DNA of 64,000 nucleotides from Isoetes taiwanensis (lineage: Eukaryota; Streptophyta; Lycopodiopsida; Isoetales; Isoetaceae): the NCBI GenBank assembly GCA_021234155.1, contig JAJEKV010000011.1, positions 7,737,132 through 7,801,131 on the forward strand, given 5' to 3'. Below, one piece after another: positions 44,835 through 55,400 of this stretch. The notes under the pieces were generated by a model. It was given only the letters and a program-made list of their open reading frames with translations, was not told where the DNA came from and made no database searches. Numbering within the stretch: position 1 is the stretch's first letter; each line of letters begins with the position of its first letter. The position numbers and the translations under genes were made by a program.

Positions 44835-45740
44835 TTATAGGCTTGGCCCCCGTGCCTCTGATCCATATAGTTGTGTCGATGCGACCACTGTATTAAACAG
44901 GTAACAATTGATCTCCCAGTCTATTATTCTGCTCCTATTACAGAAGTTTTTCATATTGAAGTAGCTTCCAATGGCTGCATGGAATCTGGCATCCGCTCTC
45001 CTGGACCATTTGCCTGTGCCGTGTGCATCGTATCCTAGATATTTGTATTCTGTCGATTCTTCCACTTCTATCCCCATATACTTGAAGGGTCTATGTCTAT
45101 TCCTGGTGCCGAATGTAACTATTTTGGTCTTTGCCAGGTTTACTGTTAGCCCTGTCCTTTCGTGAAAGGTCTCTAGTAGCCCTAATAACCTGTGCATACC
45201 CTTGTTCCTTGTAGCCATCATGCTTAAGTCATCAACATACAGCATGATAGGTACCCTAGTGTCCCTCAGTGTGGGGGCGTCCGCACCCCTTGCCACTCTG
45301 CAATGAAACCTTGTAATGCATCTATGTAGATATCGAATAGTGTCGGGGACAAGGGGCACCCCTGTTTAACTCATATATCACAATCTATCGCCTGTCCTTC
45401 CTATTCCATTTTTGCATATAACTCTCTGGTATAATCGTGTGATCGATCCTACCATGCCTTCTGGGGCCCGCATATCTACTAGTCTTAGTAACAACTTTTC
45501 CCTCAGGACGGTGTCAAATGCCTTTCTGAAATCTACATAGCAGCATATTATTTTCTTTCCCTGTGATTTGCTTTTCTCTATTTGTATCCGAAGTGTTACC
45601 AAGTGATCTGAAGTTGAGTCTTCAGGTCTGAAGCACGCCTGTCCTTGTGCTCTTAGTTTTTCTGTTTCTGCCTGATGTTTGAGTTTACTATCCAGCACCT
45701 TCCCAAACCACTTGGCAAAGATAGAGCTCGCCATTATCGT
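44835..45740 (-). pseudogene. Reverse transcriptase of LINE copy C
   Basis: Motifs in order are QGQACFRPEDSTSDHLVTL, CCYVDFRKAFDTVLREKLL (first catalytic Asp), then across a frameshift near 45,370 IMLYVDDLSMMA (intact YVDD), TVNLAKTKIVTFG and YKYLGYDAHGTGKW. Downstream at 44,310-44,240 the zinc motif CRICNTGKVEDENHMLNDC completes ORF2. The sequence differs clearly from LINEs A and B. Confidence 0.87.
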
Positions 45741-46599
45741 CCTATAGTTCCCAGGTTCCTCCCTGCTTCCCCCCTTGTGTAGGGGTATTACCCTGTTCTA
45801 TGTCCATCTATCTGGCAGCCCTGTGTGGACTTGCCATTAAATATCCCAGTGACCTATCTCACAATTACTGTGTCTACACATTTCATTAGCTCCACAATCA
45901 GTCCATAAAGGTCTGGAGCTTTGTTATTGGACATTTTATGTAGCGCTATCATCAGTGCCTGCATGCTAAAACACGGTTTATTTGTCTCCTGTGGGGCGGA
46001 TATTGGCATTGATGAGGCCCCTGTCTTATATAGTTTCCCAAAGTATTTCTCTCATTCGATCCCTCGGATATCACGCTGTGCATTCTCTGGCTTTCTGTTT
46101 CCCCACCCTCCCCCCCCTTCAGTTTCAGTCCTTTCTAGAACTTCCTGGGTTGCTTTTTTAACATGTCAGACAAGGCCCGTTGGTGTTGTAATAAGTTCTT
46201 GTTTCGTTTCGATTTCAGCACTTTTAGGTATGCCGCCCTTTCTGTTTGATATGTTTCTGTGCCTTCGTAACCTCTGACCCTTCTTTTCTGTTCCCTACAC
46301 TCCTCATCATAGCATACTGAGGCCCTAAATGCCTAGCTCTTCCTGGGTCTTCTGTGTTTTCCGAAGATATCTGTCGCCACCTTCACTATTATGTCGTTTA
46401 GCATGTTCCCATTCTCGTCTGCTCCATGCTCCTCCCATGTCCATTTCTCCATTTCTGATCTGACATTTTCTGTGAAGCTTTCTGCATGCCTATTCTGGAA
46501 GTGTATTTTCACATTTGTGTTCTTTTTCTTGCCTGGTGTCTCAGTCTGTACTTGTTCATCCTGCTTGAGTGTCAACTGGATGGGCCTGTGGCTCTCCTT

Positions 46600-47345
46600 C
46601 TTTCTAGTCGGTCATTCCACTAGCACGAAGCTTGAAATGTCTACTGCTTCTTGGTCATTTAATATCACATAATCGACTATGCTTTTCCCACGTGTATTCT
46701 GGCTCGTGAATTCCCTTGATCTACACCATTTTTGTACCCCGTTGGCTATAATGACCCCTGTCGTTGTGCATATCTCTAATAGTAACTCACCTTTCGCATC
46801 GATTTCTGCCTTGTCTTCTGTACTTCTCCAATCCTGTGATCGCTGTATAAACCCACTGCCCATTTACCTCGTTCACGCTCGTGATTTGTGCCTGATCCTG
46901 ACATGTTCTAGCATTCAGGTCTTCCATCAGTATCATAGGTTCCTGGTCTTTCCATTTCAGCATACTCTTCCCCAGGTCCAACAGTTCCAGCTTGTCATTG
47001 TTTGGCGGGTAATATGCTATAATCAGGGTTAAATCTTTTTTGTTTTGCAATTGCATGCTTAGCATCATGTATCTTTTATTGATATCTGAATGTAAAATAC
47101 ATGCATTATTGGCTACACTCTCCTTTACATAGGAAACTAGACATGTGCTCCCTCTTCCTATCTTAAAATCTTTATCTTTCCAACATGTGAATAGTCGATA
47201 CCCCTCTTCCTCTGGCAGTCGCTTGATATTGTGTTCTCGTGTCTCTACCAGACATATTATATCGCAGTTGTGAGCTTCCTCGAGCCTTTCCCCATCATCC
47301 CACGAGTACCCGTGCAATTCCAGTACCATATAGTCAACGCTTTTT
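46600..47345 (-). pseudogene. APE endonuclease of LINE copy C
   Basis: The frame contains NCDIICLVETREH (the N-terminal E of the active site), TLIIAYYPPN, MILMEDLNART (degenerate GDFNA), VQKWCRSREFTSQN and SIVDYVILND. These are the ordered motifs of APE-type LINE endonucleases. The G-D-F-N box is altered to M-E-D-L-N and a frameshift occurs near 46,860. Target-nicking activity is probably lost. Confidence 0.8.
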
Positions 47346-47627
47346 GGGTCAAAGCATGGAGGTGGGTGGCATTTTTTTGTGTCAGCGACACATGGTGCTT
47401 AGTGGGTGCTTTTTGGGACATTTTCTTTGTATTTTTGAAAAATATTTTTATTTTATTTATTTGATATTTTTTCCTGAAACGCATTAACATTACGTCTCGG
47501 AATACAAAATTTCAGCCTCAATGGAGTTATAGAAAAAAAGATAAAAATAAATGTGTTTTTCAGTAGTGGGTGCTTAGGGGGTGCTTGACTAACGCGAAAA
47601 TGGCCCCCCAGCTCCATGCTTTCACCC
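47346..47627. mobile_element. MITE with GGGT...ACCC ends, copy 1
   Basis: Imperfect terminal repeats begin GGGTCAAAGCATGGAG on the left and end CTCCATGCTTTCACCC on the right, about 282 bp in all. TTTTT lies on both sides as a possible 5-bp duplication. The interior repeats GTGGGTGCTT boxes and shares them with the element at 48,948. Confidence 0.6.
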
Positions 47628-48004
47628 TTTTTCCCCTGGGTTGTTCCTTCAGGTTCTCTGTATGTTCTAGCCCGCTGGTTATCCTTCTGGGTCATCCCCT
47701 GGTTTTTGTGATCGAGGCTGGACCCATATGCCCGTTTTGGTGTACATGCTCCTCGCCGACCCCGTTTCCGCTTCCCCCTCCTGATGAGGGCTGTATCAGA
47801 GCGACGAGAGCTCTCTCCACTGATGCTCCTCCATCCGGTCCCTGCATCGCCAGTGTCGGGGGGTTGGTGTCCTCCCCCTCCGGCCCTTTTGACCTTATGG
47901 TCTCCAGTCTTCCCACGTTCTGCTCCCAGAAGTGGCTGGTCCCTGATTCGTTTGTGTAGGCATACTTTCCCCTCCCGCATGTATCCCTGCCTGATTCAAT
48001 TCCC

Positions 48005-48570
48005 TGGCTTTGTCCAGTTTTTTGTGTAGCCCTTATCGTTGTATGACTGTTAGGGCTTCTTGCAATTTGATCCCATTCCTTATCATGCGCAGTATCCATT
48101 CCTTGGCTGATATGTCCTTGAGTGTCAGATTTATGTGCCTTGCTCGTCCCCTCCATTGGCCCGAGCGCACTACTTTGGCGATTATGCTTCGATGCTCTTT
48201 GAAAATTGCCTCTATTATTTTTGCAATAACTCAATACGTGTCTTCGTTAGGTTTCTCTGCTACCCCTATCAGCCTAACGTCATATTTAATCCTATTATGT
48301 TCTTCAAATTCCATGATGTGTGATTTTATTCTATCAAAGGATTCCCATGCATCTAACTCAACATTCACCTTTTCTAAATCAACCAACCTCTACATGATCT
48401 TGGCCTTTTCTTCTTCAATTTCGTCCATCCTTCGTTGCATCTCCTCACTTGTCTTCTCGACCCCTTGTATCCCGATCCATGCTGGATATGGCAATCTTGT
48501 TGCGATTAGCCATTTCCGCCAGCGTATTGAGTGCGTCCATGCTTGGGATTCTGGCTTCCAGTTGCTTATT
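48005..48570 (-). pseudogene. ORF1 protein of LINE copy C (coiled coil plus RNA-binding region)
   Basis: Starting near 48,570 (MNKQLEARIPSMDALNTLAE), the translation is a heptad-like Glu/Lys-rich coiled coil (EEMQRRMDEIEEEKAKI, LEKVNVELDAW). It continues as YDVRLIGVAEKPNEDT and IIEAIFKEH, then RARHINLTLKD. This is the L1-type ORF1p layout of coiled coil, RRM and C-terminal domain. One frameshift near 48,455 and two in-frame stops inactivate it. Such proteins bind the element RNA as trimers (family knowledge). Confidence 0.65.
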
Positions 48571-48947
48571 CATCTAGGCTAGGAAGTCCTTGAGGTCTTG
48601 CTGGCTCACCGGTGCTCTTGTTGTATCCCCCCTCTTCTGTTAGCTGAGACTGGTGTGATCCGTCATCGAGCCTTGGGTGCAATTTTCAATGGCGATTTTT
48701 CTTCGGCTGGCCGTGATAGAGCTGGCTGGCGGTATCACTGCATTTCCTTCATACAATATATTCTGCCTCCCAAATGGTACCTTATTTGAAAAACCCCTGA
48801 TGCAGAATTTGAATTAGTCATAATTGTTCTGCCCACCTCTCTGTATAATTCAATTTGATGTTTCGCATCTCGTCCGCTCTTATGCATGTAATCTGGTATT
48901 TAGTAATTTCAACTTATTTTGAAAATAAGGACGGTAGGTTTTACCTG

Positions 48948-49209
48948 GGTCTTTTTTTATTGGTGGTGTACAATAAAGCAGTCCAGGACATAGGGTGCTT
49001 AACGGGTGCTGATTGCCCTTCAAGCTACCCTTCATTGCCCTTCCCTTGCCCTTCACTGCCCTTCAAAAAATATTAGGATGTTCTTTAGTTATGTATAACA
49101 TAATGAGCATATTAGTAATGTGAAGCCCCGATCACACATGTTATCTATGAAGGTGCTGATTTAGTGCTTGAATTTCGTTTTTTTGTACACCACCAGCAAA
49201 AAAACACCC
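48948..49209. mobile_element. MITE with GGGT...ACCC ends, copy 2
   Basis: The left end GGGTCTTTTTTTATTGGTGG and the right complement GGGTGTTTTTTTGCTGGTGG form about 25-bp inverted repeats, 262 bp apart. ACCT flanks both sides (48944-48947 and 49210-49213). Internal GGGTGCTTAACGGGTGCT resembles copy 1. Confidence 0.65.
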
Positions 49210-49284
49210 ACCTTACCGTTCCTGCTGATTGGTCAAGGGTAATACTCTCTGTACCAATCTAGATTTTCTGGTAGTTAACTACCA

Positions 49285-49690
49285 AGATATTTTATTTATT
49301 TATTGATTCATTGATTTATTTATTTATTTCTTTATTTCTTTGTTCTTGTTCATTTTGGTGATCTAGGTACCAGTTGGAGAGTCGAGCCCTCGTTACCTTG
49401 ATCTACGACGGGAGTTGTACTCCTCAGTCCGTAACATAGCCCAGACCCCTTTTTGATGATATCCCAGTTGTGGTGTATCATTTCTACTGACTTGTGCCAT
49501 GGGCCTTATCTCTTCATAGGTTCATCATATATATTATACACCCTTGAACTAGGGTCGAATTCGAGACCTGCACCCTTGAACTAGGGTCTTATCTCTTTAT
49601 GGGTTCACCATATATTCTATACACCTTTGAACTAGGGTCAAACTCGAGACCTATTCATCTAAAACTAATGAGTTACCACTAAACCAAATG
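49285..49690 (-). mobile_element. tRNA-derived SINE with (AAATA)n tail
   Basis: On the minus strand an A box (TTTAGTGGTAACTCA, about 49671-49685) and B box (GGTCTCGAGTTTGACCC, 49636-49652) are followed by a body. The body contains an internal tandem duplication (ACCCTTGAACTAGGGTC-type units, 49,545-49,640) and AAGAGATAAGGCCCATGG. It ends in AAATAAATAAAT at 49,290-49,340. The AAGAGATAAGGCCCATGG box also occurs at the 3' end of LINE C (about 43,850-43,880). Confidence 0.7.
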
Positions 49691-50054
49691 CAAAAATGTG
49701 ATAAAATTCAATGTCTTTAAGGCAATTCATAGCATCTTTGCACCTTCTTTGATTTGGTTAATTTTTTCATCTTCTGCAATGACAAGTATTGAGTTGGTTA
49801 ATTTTTTTAATTGATTCTTAACTATGATTCTTAACTAAAAGATGATTTAACTAGTGGTACATTCCATGAAAATCATTAACTCTAAAAAGAGTATAGTGAT
49901 GCACAATGCAGAAGCTATTGAACCTCGTTCTCGTTCAAGGCTAATGACCTTTGAAATATGATCAATGTTTTCCCTTATCCTTTTTTTCGTCCATTGATTT
50001 CCTGCATATTCTTCAACATATTCCCTACGGGGCATTCTAAACCATTTATGAAAT

Positions 50055-50195
50055 TTATGATGGGGTCAAACCCGCATTTCCAAATCAGCATAAGATTTTA
50101 GAACCATAGGAAGAAGTCAACATGCAGGTTAACCTACATGAAATTAGGGGATTTGAACCCCCTGCCAGGATAGGCAAACCCAGTGTTTCCCAAAA
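50055..50195 (-). mobile_element. 3'-end relic of an HUH element
   Basis: On the minus strand, CCTGGCAGGGGGTTCAAATC is followed by CCC to complete a GGGGG...CCCC T-arm-like hairpin. Then comes a GACTTCTTCC box, AGCATAAG-related sequence, GGAAATG and a GGGTTTGACCCC hairpin. This order matches the 3' end of copy 1 (11,258 down to 10,957). No rep sequence accompanies it. Confidence 0.5.
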
Positions 50196-51077
50196 CAACA
50201 TTCCAGAAGATAAATCATGATTTTAAAAGAGCAAGGGTAAAAGCATGTTAGGGTCTACATGTTTTGGAAACTACCTGGAAAATACTCTGGGTAGTCAAAG
50301 ATGATGATATATTTGAGTTCTTAACATCTTCTTGATATCACAAAGTACCTTACAACATGTATGTACTACTACTCTTGAACATAACACAATTTCTTTTAGT
50401 CAATCTTGTAGTCTAGGTACTTTAAAATACAATTATGTACTTGCACAGAAGTACACAGAAAAGTACCTTTTTGGTAATTTTTTATGTAGGCCCTAACATG
50501 CTTCCACCCGCAAAGCAACTGTAATTGTGGCAGTTTCTTTGTATAATCAGTCCCTTAAATACTTAAATACGAGACTTACTGTATACAATATTAAGTATCT
50601 CTAAGTATAAGTGAAGAAGTCAGATATACAGGAAAGTTTAATCTATAAGGGATAAGGGAAGGAACCCAAATAATTAGAATGTGATATTTCGTCAATCTGA
50701 ATGATAGATGGGCCATAGCATGAAATGTCTTCTATGATCTCATAAACTGGCCCAGTTTGTGAAACCGTATGTTTATGACATATGGTTTCAATGGTTAAAG
50801 TTATGTAGTGTATGAAATTCAGTATAGAAATAGGGCAAATTGTGTCGCTGTATTTGTGGAGTTTGGCGGATGTGGGCAAGCAGGTCGGGTGCATGGTCTG
50901 ATGCAGGCGCTATGTTTGGAAGGTGCCTCTTTCTGTTCGTGGCAAGCTGGAAGTGGATAAGATAGGGAATCCGACCCTCTTACAGTCTATAAATCCTGAG
51001 CTTGGAGCCGGCTTGCGTACCTAGCAGGTGAGCTTCAGATTTCCTTCTGTTTTTCCTGTTGTGTTTGTTTTGTTTCC

Positions 51078-52052
51078 ATGAGGAGGGATGCTAGAAGAGC
51101 AGGGCGGGCAGCCAGGAATGGGCAGCCAGAGTCTTCTTCTGGGAGGTCTGGTGTGGAGGCATGCAGAAATGGTGTGGAGGCCTCATAGACGTCAGTGTGA
51201 CACTGGGTGTGGCAGGCATGGATGCACCCCCAGAGTTCTATGACATGCTCATTAATTTCTGTGAGAAGGACTATGTTGCAGGTGATGTTGCAGCGGAGAG
51301 GGGCAGTGACTTAGATCACCTGCATTACCAGTGTGTCTTTAGGCTTGCCCTGAAGTCTGCTAGAGTAGTGAATCTGGCCATGAAGCGGAGGTTTGGGTGG
51401 GGAGGTAAGAAGCCTGTGGGGGTTGTTCTTGTTTGTAAGGCATTAAAGAATACCAGGCTCCATTGTTTCGAGGGGCTAATAGGGTATTGCATGAAGGATA
51501 TGGGGAAGCTCCACTTCAAGCTGCACATAAAGAATGTTTCTGAGCGTCAATTGGAGATGGGCAAGGACCTCTACTTGCTCTATGGTGCAGGTCGTAGTTT
51601 TGGATAACAGGAACCTCTTGGGAAGAGCCCTTCATTTTGTAAACTATCATGGTGGAAGGCAGCTGAGTTCTAGCCTTGTATACGCAATCACTAGGATGCT
51701 TAGAACCGGTAAATTCGTGTTGTCTACTAGCTGGATCCTTCCTTCTAACACTGCTTTTATATCTGAGCATAGAGTGAAGGCCGCCTGGCACCTGACACTA
51801 AACCCCAAAGTCGCTTTACCAAGTGATGTGAGGTGTGTGCTGTTGTATGGCATCCCGGCTGGGATGGAACCAATTCAGCGGATTGGGAAGGGTAGAAAAC
51901 GATACTGGGATGAGGCTGTCACGCCTGGAGACATGGATGAGAACTTCATGGAAGGGGACGATGATGAATTCAGGCCTCAGGCTGTCGTGGACATGCCTGG
52001 GACTGATTTCATACCTCTTGACACCGCGGATTACACAATGGCAATTGGGTGA
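51078..52052 (+). pseudogene. HUH Rep of copy 2, frameshifted
   Basis: ATG at 51078 opens a basic N-terminus (MRRDARRAGRAARNG). After a frame change near 51,160 the conserved core follows: LIDVSVTLG (motif I), ERGSDLDHLHYQCVFRLALK (HUH), and GYCMKDMG (tyrosine/lysine motif). A second frameshift near 51,590 coincides with loss of about 10 bases relative to copy 1 (between GGTGCAGG and GTAGTTTTGG). The C-terminal block (RMLRTGKFVLSTSWILPSN, SEHRVKAAWHLTLN) and the DYTMAIG end are intact. Catalytic residues remain but the frame is broken twice. Confidence 0.75.
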
Positions 52053-52141
52053 CTTGTGCTTGTAGGGGGCTGCCTGCAGGTTTTGTACATATTATTTTCT
52101 CTTTGTTTTGATTTTGCATCTTTGTTTGCAGTTAATTCTTC

Positions 52142-52676
52142 ATGCCTGGACTAGAGATGGAACGTGGTAATGGGACTGTAGGGATGGAGATTGGGAATGG
52201 GGCTGCTGCCACCAGCAGCCCTGTTGGAGTTGTCGGGATGAGGCCAACTCTTGGGGATGGTGTGATTAACATTGACAGTGATGAAGAGGCCCCATCTTCC
52301 CCCCCCACAGGCCTGCTGCTCCCGGGCCAAGTATCCATGATGTAATTCGTAATGCAATGCCCTCTCCTATTACATTCTCTCTGAACACGGAGCGTGTCCA
52401 GGTTGCTCTGGAAGTTGTATCAAGCATTGTTAAATTAATACTCTTGCCGAGTCTGTGGCAGCCTCTGTCAGATTGTTTAGGATGCAGCTTGGCCGCCTGT
52501 TTGCAGCATTGGAAGAGGCCGTTTCCCACATGGAGTGGGAAGAGGTGGAGGTCACTACAGATGAGCACCAGCATATGCGGGCGCATATGAATCTGGCACG
52601 GGCTCTTCTTATCAGGGAATTGCGGCGAATTGACACTCTGGTCAGGCGCCACAATGCTGTTATGAACAACAACTAG
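52142..52676 (+). pseudogene. Second protein of HUH copy 2, frameshifted
   Basis: Starts MPGLEMERGNGTVG after an acceptor, with an acidic DSDEEAPSSPP segment. Two frame changes (near 52,305 and 52,437) separate this from SIHDVIRNAMPSP and from the well-conserved end: AESVAASVRLFRMQLGRLF, MEWEEVEV, RAHMNLARALLIRELRRID. The last block is about 70% identical to copy 1 by eye, so the protein was under selection in the family although this copy is damaged. Confidence 0.6.
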
Positions 52677-52939
52677 ACACTGGTATGCTTGTATGATTCT
52701 CTGCTTTGCTTTCTTTTTGTGTCTGCTTTGTGTGACAGGTGCTATGCATCAGAAAAGGAACTAAAAAATGCAAAAGGGATGTGGAAATGGACTGCAGGTC
52801 AGAAAAAAAAAGTTTGTGTTTCATTGGAAAAACCAGATTTGTGTGTTTCTGTGGCTTCATGCGATTGAATGTGGAAAAAAAAACTGAAAAAATGAAAAAA
52901 TAAAGGGAAAAGCATGGTGTGATTGCATGTGCATGTGCA

Positions 52940-53025
52940 TGTGCATGGGAATAGCCCCTGCCCTTTAAGGGCGGGCAAATTGCTTGGATCTGCGCAGTGC
53001 ACAGGGGGTTCGAATCCCCCAGTCT
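52940..53025 (+). other. tRNA-like 3' module of HUH copy 2
   Basis: A (GCATGT)n run leads into GCATGGGAATAGCCCC, a GCCCTTTAAGGGC stem, TTGGATCTG, and the hairpin GGGGGTTCGAATCCCCC followed by AGTCTGTTTC. The B-box-like GGTTCGAATCC is a perfect match to the Pol III consensus. Confidence 0.65.
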
Positions 53026-53071
53026 GTTTCCTCATTTCACTTCTACTTGCAGCAGGGTGGTGGACGCAGGA

Positions 53072-53455
53072 TGTTGATATTTGGGGTTCTTGGCATCACC
53101 TTGCAGCAGCAGTCCATGACTGCCGGACGCCACAAGGCTGCCACAAATGCTCATGGATCAACAAAAGAAGGTGGGAAGAAACTCCAAGAACAAGAACAAG
53201 AACAAGAGAAAGAATGAACAAAACAGAATCATATTGATGCTCCAAAAGGAGGTGCTCCAAAACGTGAGCAAAAACCTAAACAATGAGAGGAAATGCTCTC
53301 TCTAAATAGTAGAGCAAAACCCTAACCCTAACCCTAACTGACATCTCACCTACCACAAATCTAGGCTAAATCTGGGCCATAGATTATGGGGTCCAATATG
53401 ACAAATACATGTGGCCTATGCCACTCATACATATGTTTAGCCCAAAGGGCTAACA
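53072..53455 (-). repeat. LTR (3' LTR in element orientation)
   Basis: 384 bp, TGTTAG...ATATCAACA on the minus strand. The terminal TTAGCCCTTTGGGCTAA is self-complementary. It contains a CCCTAA-type triplet near 53,315-53,338 and a (CAAGAA)n stretch. Confidence 0.9.
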
Positions 53456-53539
53456 CTCCCCCCCACCACACCAAACTATGTAGAACCTTTATAACATCAG
53501 GTTAAACATTTACAACAGTGTCCAAAGTGAGGGGAGGTA

Positions 53540-55400
53540 ACAATAATGTCGCCGAAAATTCTTGACTCAAAAATGCTAATGTCGATGAAGTACCAAAATC
53601 ATGAGAGGTTGAGAAGGCTGTCACCACTTCTCTTGAGCTTGCCACGAGCTCCTTTAAATCCATGGAAGTCGAATCTAATGTTGAGAAGGCTGTCACCACT
53701 TCTCATAGAGCTTGCCACTAGCTCCAAATACATGCGCCAATCAAAGTGTCTTGTAATGAGCTGAACAAAAATGAGGAAACAAAAATTGTTGAAGGGGCGG
53801 AAGGCCCTAAGTCATCTTCACGCCTTTTTTGAACTGGAATGAGTTGAGACAAGGAGTGGAACTTGAAAGAGTTGAAACATAAGTGATTGAAGGGGCGGAA
53901 GGCCCTAAGTCATCTTCACGCCATTTGTTGAACTTGAATGAGTATGAGCATATAGTTGAACTTGAAGGAGTTGAAATTGAAGGGGCGGAAGGCCATAAGT
54001 CATCTTCACGCCATTGATTGAACTTGAAAGAGGCTCAACCGCCATGTATTATGGACGGCTGAGATGGATGGAAAAAAGTTGTCTCTCAAACGCCCTGTAG
54101 TTGGGTCGATGAGGTAAGCTTGAATGTTGAGGAAAGATTGCTGAAAAAAAGGCCTACACACGCCGGCTGTGTGAGGTTTGTTGGTACAAGGGTGCAAAGA
54201 AGATCGCCAAGAATGCGACAAAAGATGAGGCGTCCCCCAAAATGTGCCAAATATACGCTCAAGATACTTCTTGCGTCAAAAGTTGATTGAAAGTTGTGCT
54301 TGAAATCACGCCTTGAGGGGCCGTGACAGATGGTTGAACTCATGCCATTGGGTCGTGATGTGTGAAGTCATAGTTGCATGAAATTTTACCTCCAAAGGCA
54401 TAATAGTAGGACTAGATATCGGGTATGAGAAAAATGGCTTCAATATTTAGAAGGAGTGAAAAACACCAAAAATGTAGGCCATCTAGAATATTCAAGTGTC
54501 GAATGCTCTCTCGGAAGAAAATCATAAAGATGTCATCAAAAAAACATGACAATGTGTTTGACAAGAGAGGAATGTTCCACGCCAAGGGGATGGGCCGTGG
54601 GGTTTTAATGCTTTGATGTAACGAGTTGCCATGGTGGAGACGCCCGTGAGGTGTCTGATGTGGAGGCTTCGCCCGTGGTAAGGGTGGGGGGCCGTGGGTC
54701 TGTGAGGCCACGCCCGCTTGATGTTGAGGCCCGCAGCGGGGCGTGGTTGGCTGTGCGGAAGATATTGCGGGGGCGTGGGGGCCGTGGTTCACGCAGAGGC
54801 CACGCCCGTGAGGTTTTGGATGTTGAGGCCACGCCGTGGGGCTGTGGTTGACGTTGTGAAGAGATTGCAGACGCGAAGCCACGCCGTGATGGCCGTGGGC
54901 TTCTACGAAGGTTTTGAAGGTTTTGGGATTCTACGAAGGTTTTGAAGGTTTTGTAGATGCACGCCTAGTAAGGTTGGGCAGACTTGAAGCCATGCCGTGA
55001 TGGCCGTGGGGCTCTGATGCTCTGACGGACAGTTTGCCTTGAGGTGCTGAGGCCACGCCGTGAACTTAGGTCTTCAACAGAGTCTAGAGTAGAGAAACCA
55101 TAAGCACTTACAGGGATTTGGTGGTGGAAGCTACAGGTGATTGCCCCGAAGAATAATTGAAGGCTGGATGCAGAAAACTTGGCCTGGGCCCGGAATGGTA
55201 TACGAGTGCAGTAATCACAAGAAGAAGAGCCGCCGTCTTATGGTGCCAGGTTGCCAAAGCAAAGCCATGCTGTGAGGGTTCTGAGTAGTGCCAGGAAAGG
55301 GCGGAGTTGTGCCCAGCCGTGAAGCGCGTGATGTGGTGAAGCCACGCCGTGAGGGGCCGTGGGCTTCATTTGGCAGACTCAGGAAAACTTCGGAAGATCA
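53540..55400. repeat. Repeat modules inside the LTR element
   Basis: Three module types are seen. A roughly 75-bp unit (GAGAAGGCTGTCACCACTTC) is repeated near 53,608 and 53,683. A roughly 95-bp unit (GGGGCGGAAGGCCCTAAGTC) is repeated at about 53,796, 53,890 and 53,980. A GC-rich zone at 54,590-55,370 is built from GCCACGCCGTGAGGGGCCGTGGG-like pieces. 55,400-56,940 has open frames on both strands, none recognised. Confidence 0.6.

Larger units (their letters stand above)
43860..48620 (-). mobile_element. LINE copy C, a different family, two ORFs
   Basis: On the minus strand, ORF1 (about 48,570-48,010) precedes ORF2 endonuclease (47,345-46,600), linker, reverse transcriptase (45,734-44,835), a CCHC zinc motif (44,310-44,240) and a 3' UTR. 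The 3' UTR carries an AGCCCTCCGGAAGGGCT hairpin (43,921-43,937) and a tail of AGAA repeats. The tail coincides with the (TTCT)n tail of LINE B, so the two elements meet tail to tail. Frameshifts and stops occur throughout. A MITE is inserted between ORF1 and ORF2. Confidence 0.88.
50880..53071 (+). mobile_element. HUH-endonuclease transposon (Replitron-like), copy 2
   Basis: A 5' UTR with donor GCAG/GTGAGC (51,026-51,032), a frameshifted rep (51078-52052), an acceptor TTTGCAG (52,126-52,132), a second gene (52142-52676) and a tRNA-like 3' module (52,940-53,025). An LTR retrotransposon inserted at 53,072 cuts the 3' end, and the remainder should resume at 57,333. The 5' boundary is uncertain. 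Confidence 0.7.

Noticed and set aside
52940-53025. A functional tRNA gene
   Set aside because: The B box and T-arm-like hairpin are present but no paired acceptor stem or anticodon arm can be drawn; the same module closes three transposons.
53315-53338. Interstitial telomere repeat (CCCTAA x3, also at 57,190-57,210)
   Set aside because: Only three units, located at the same place in both LTRs, so it belongs to the retrotransposon.
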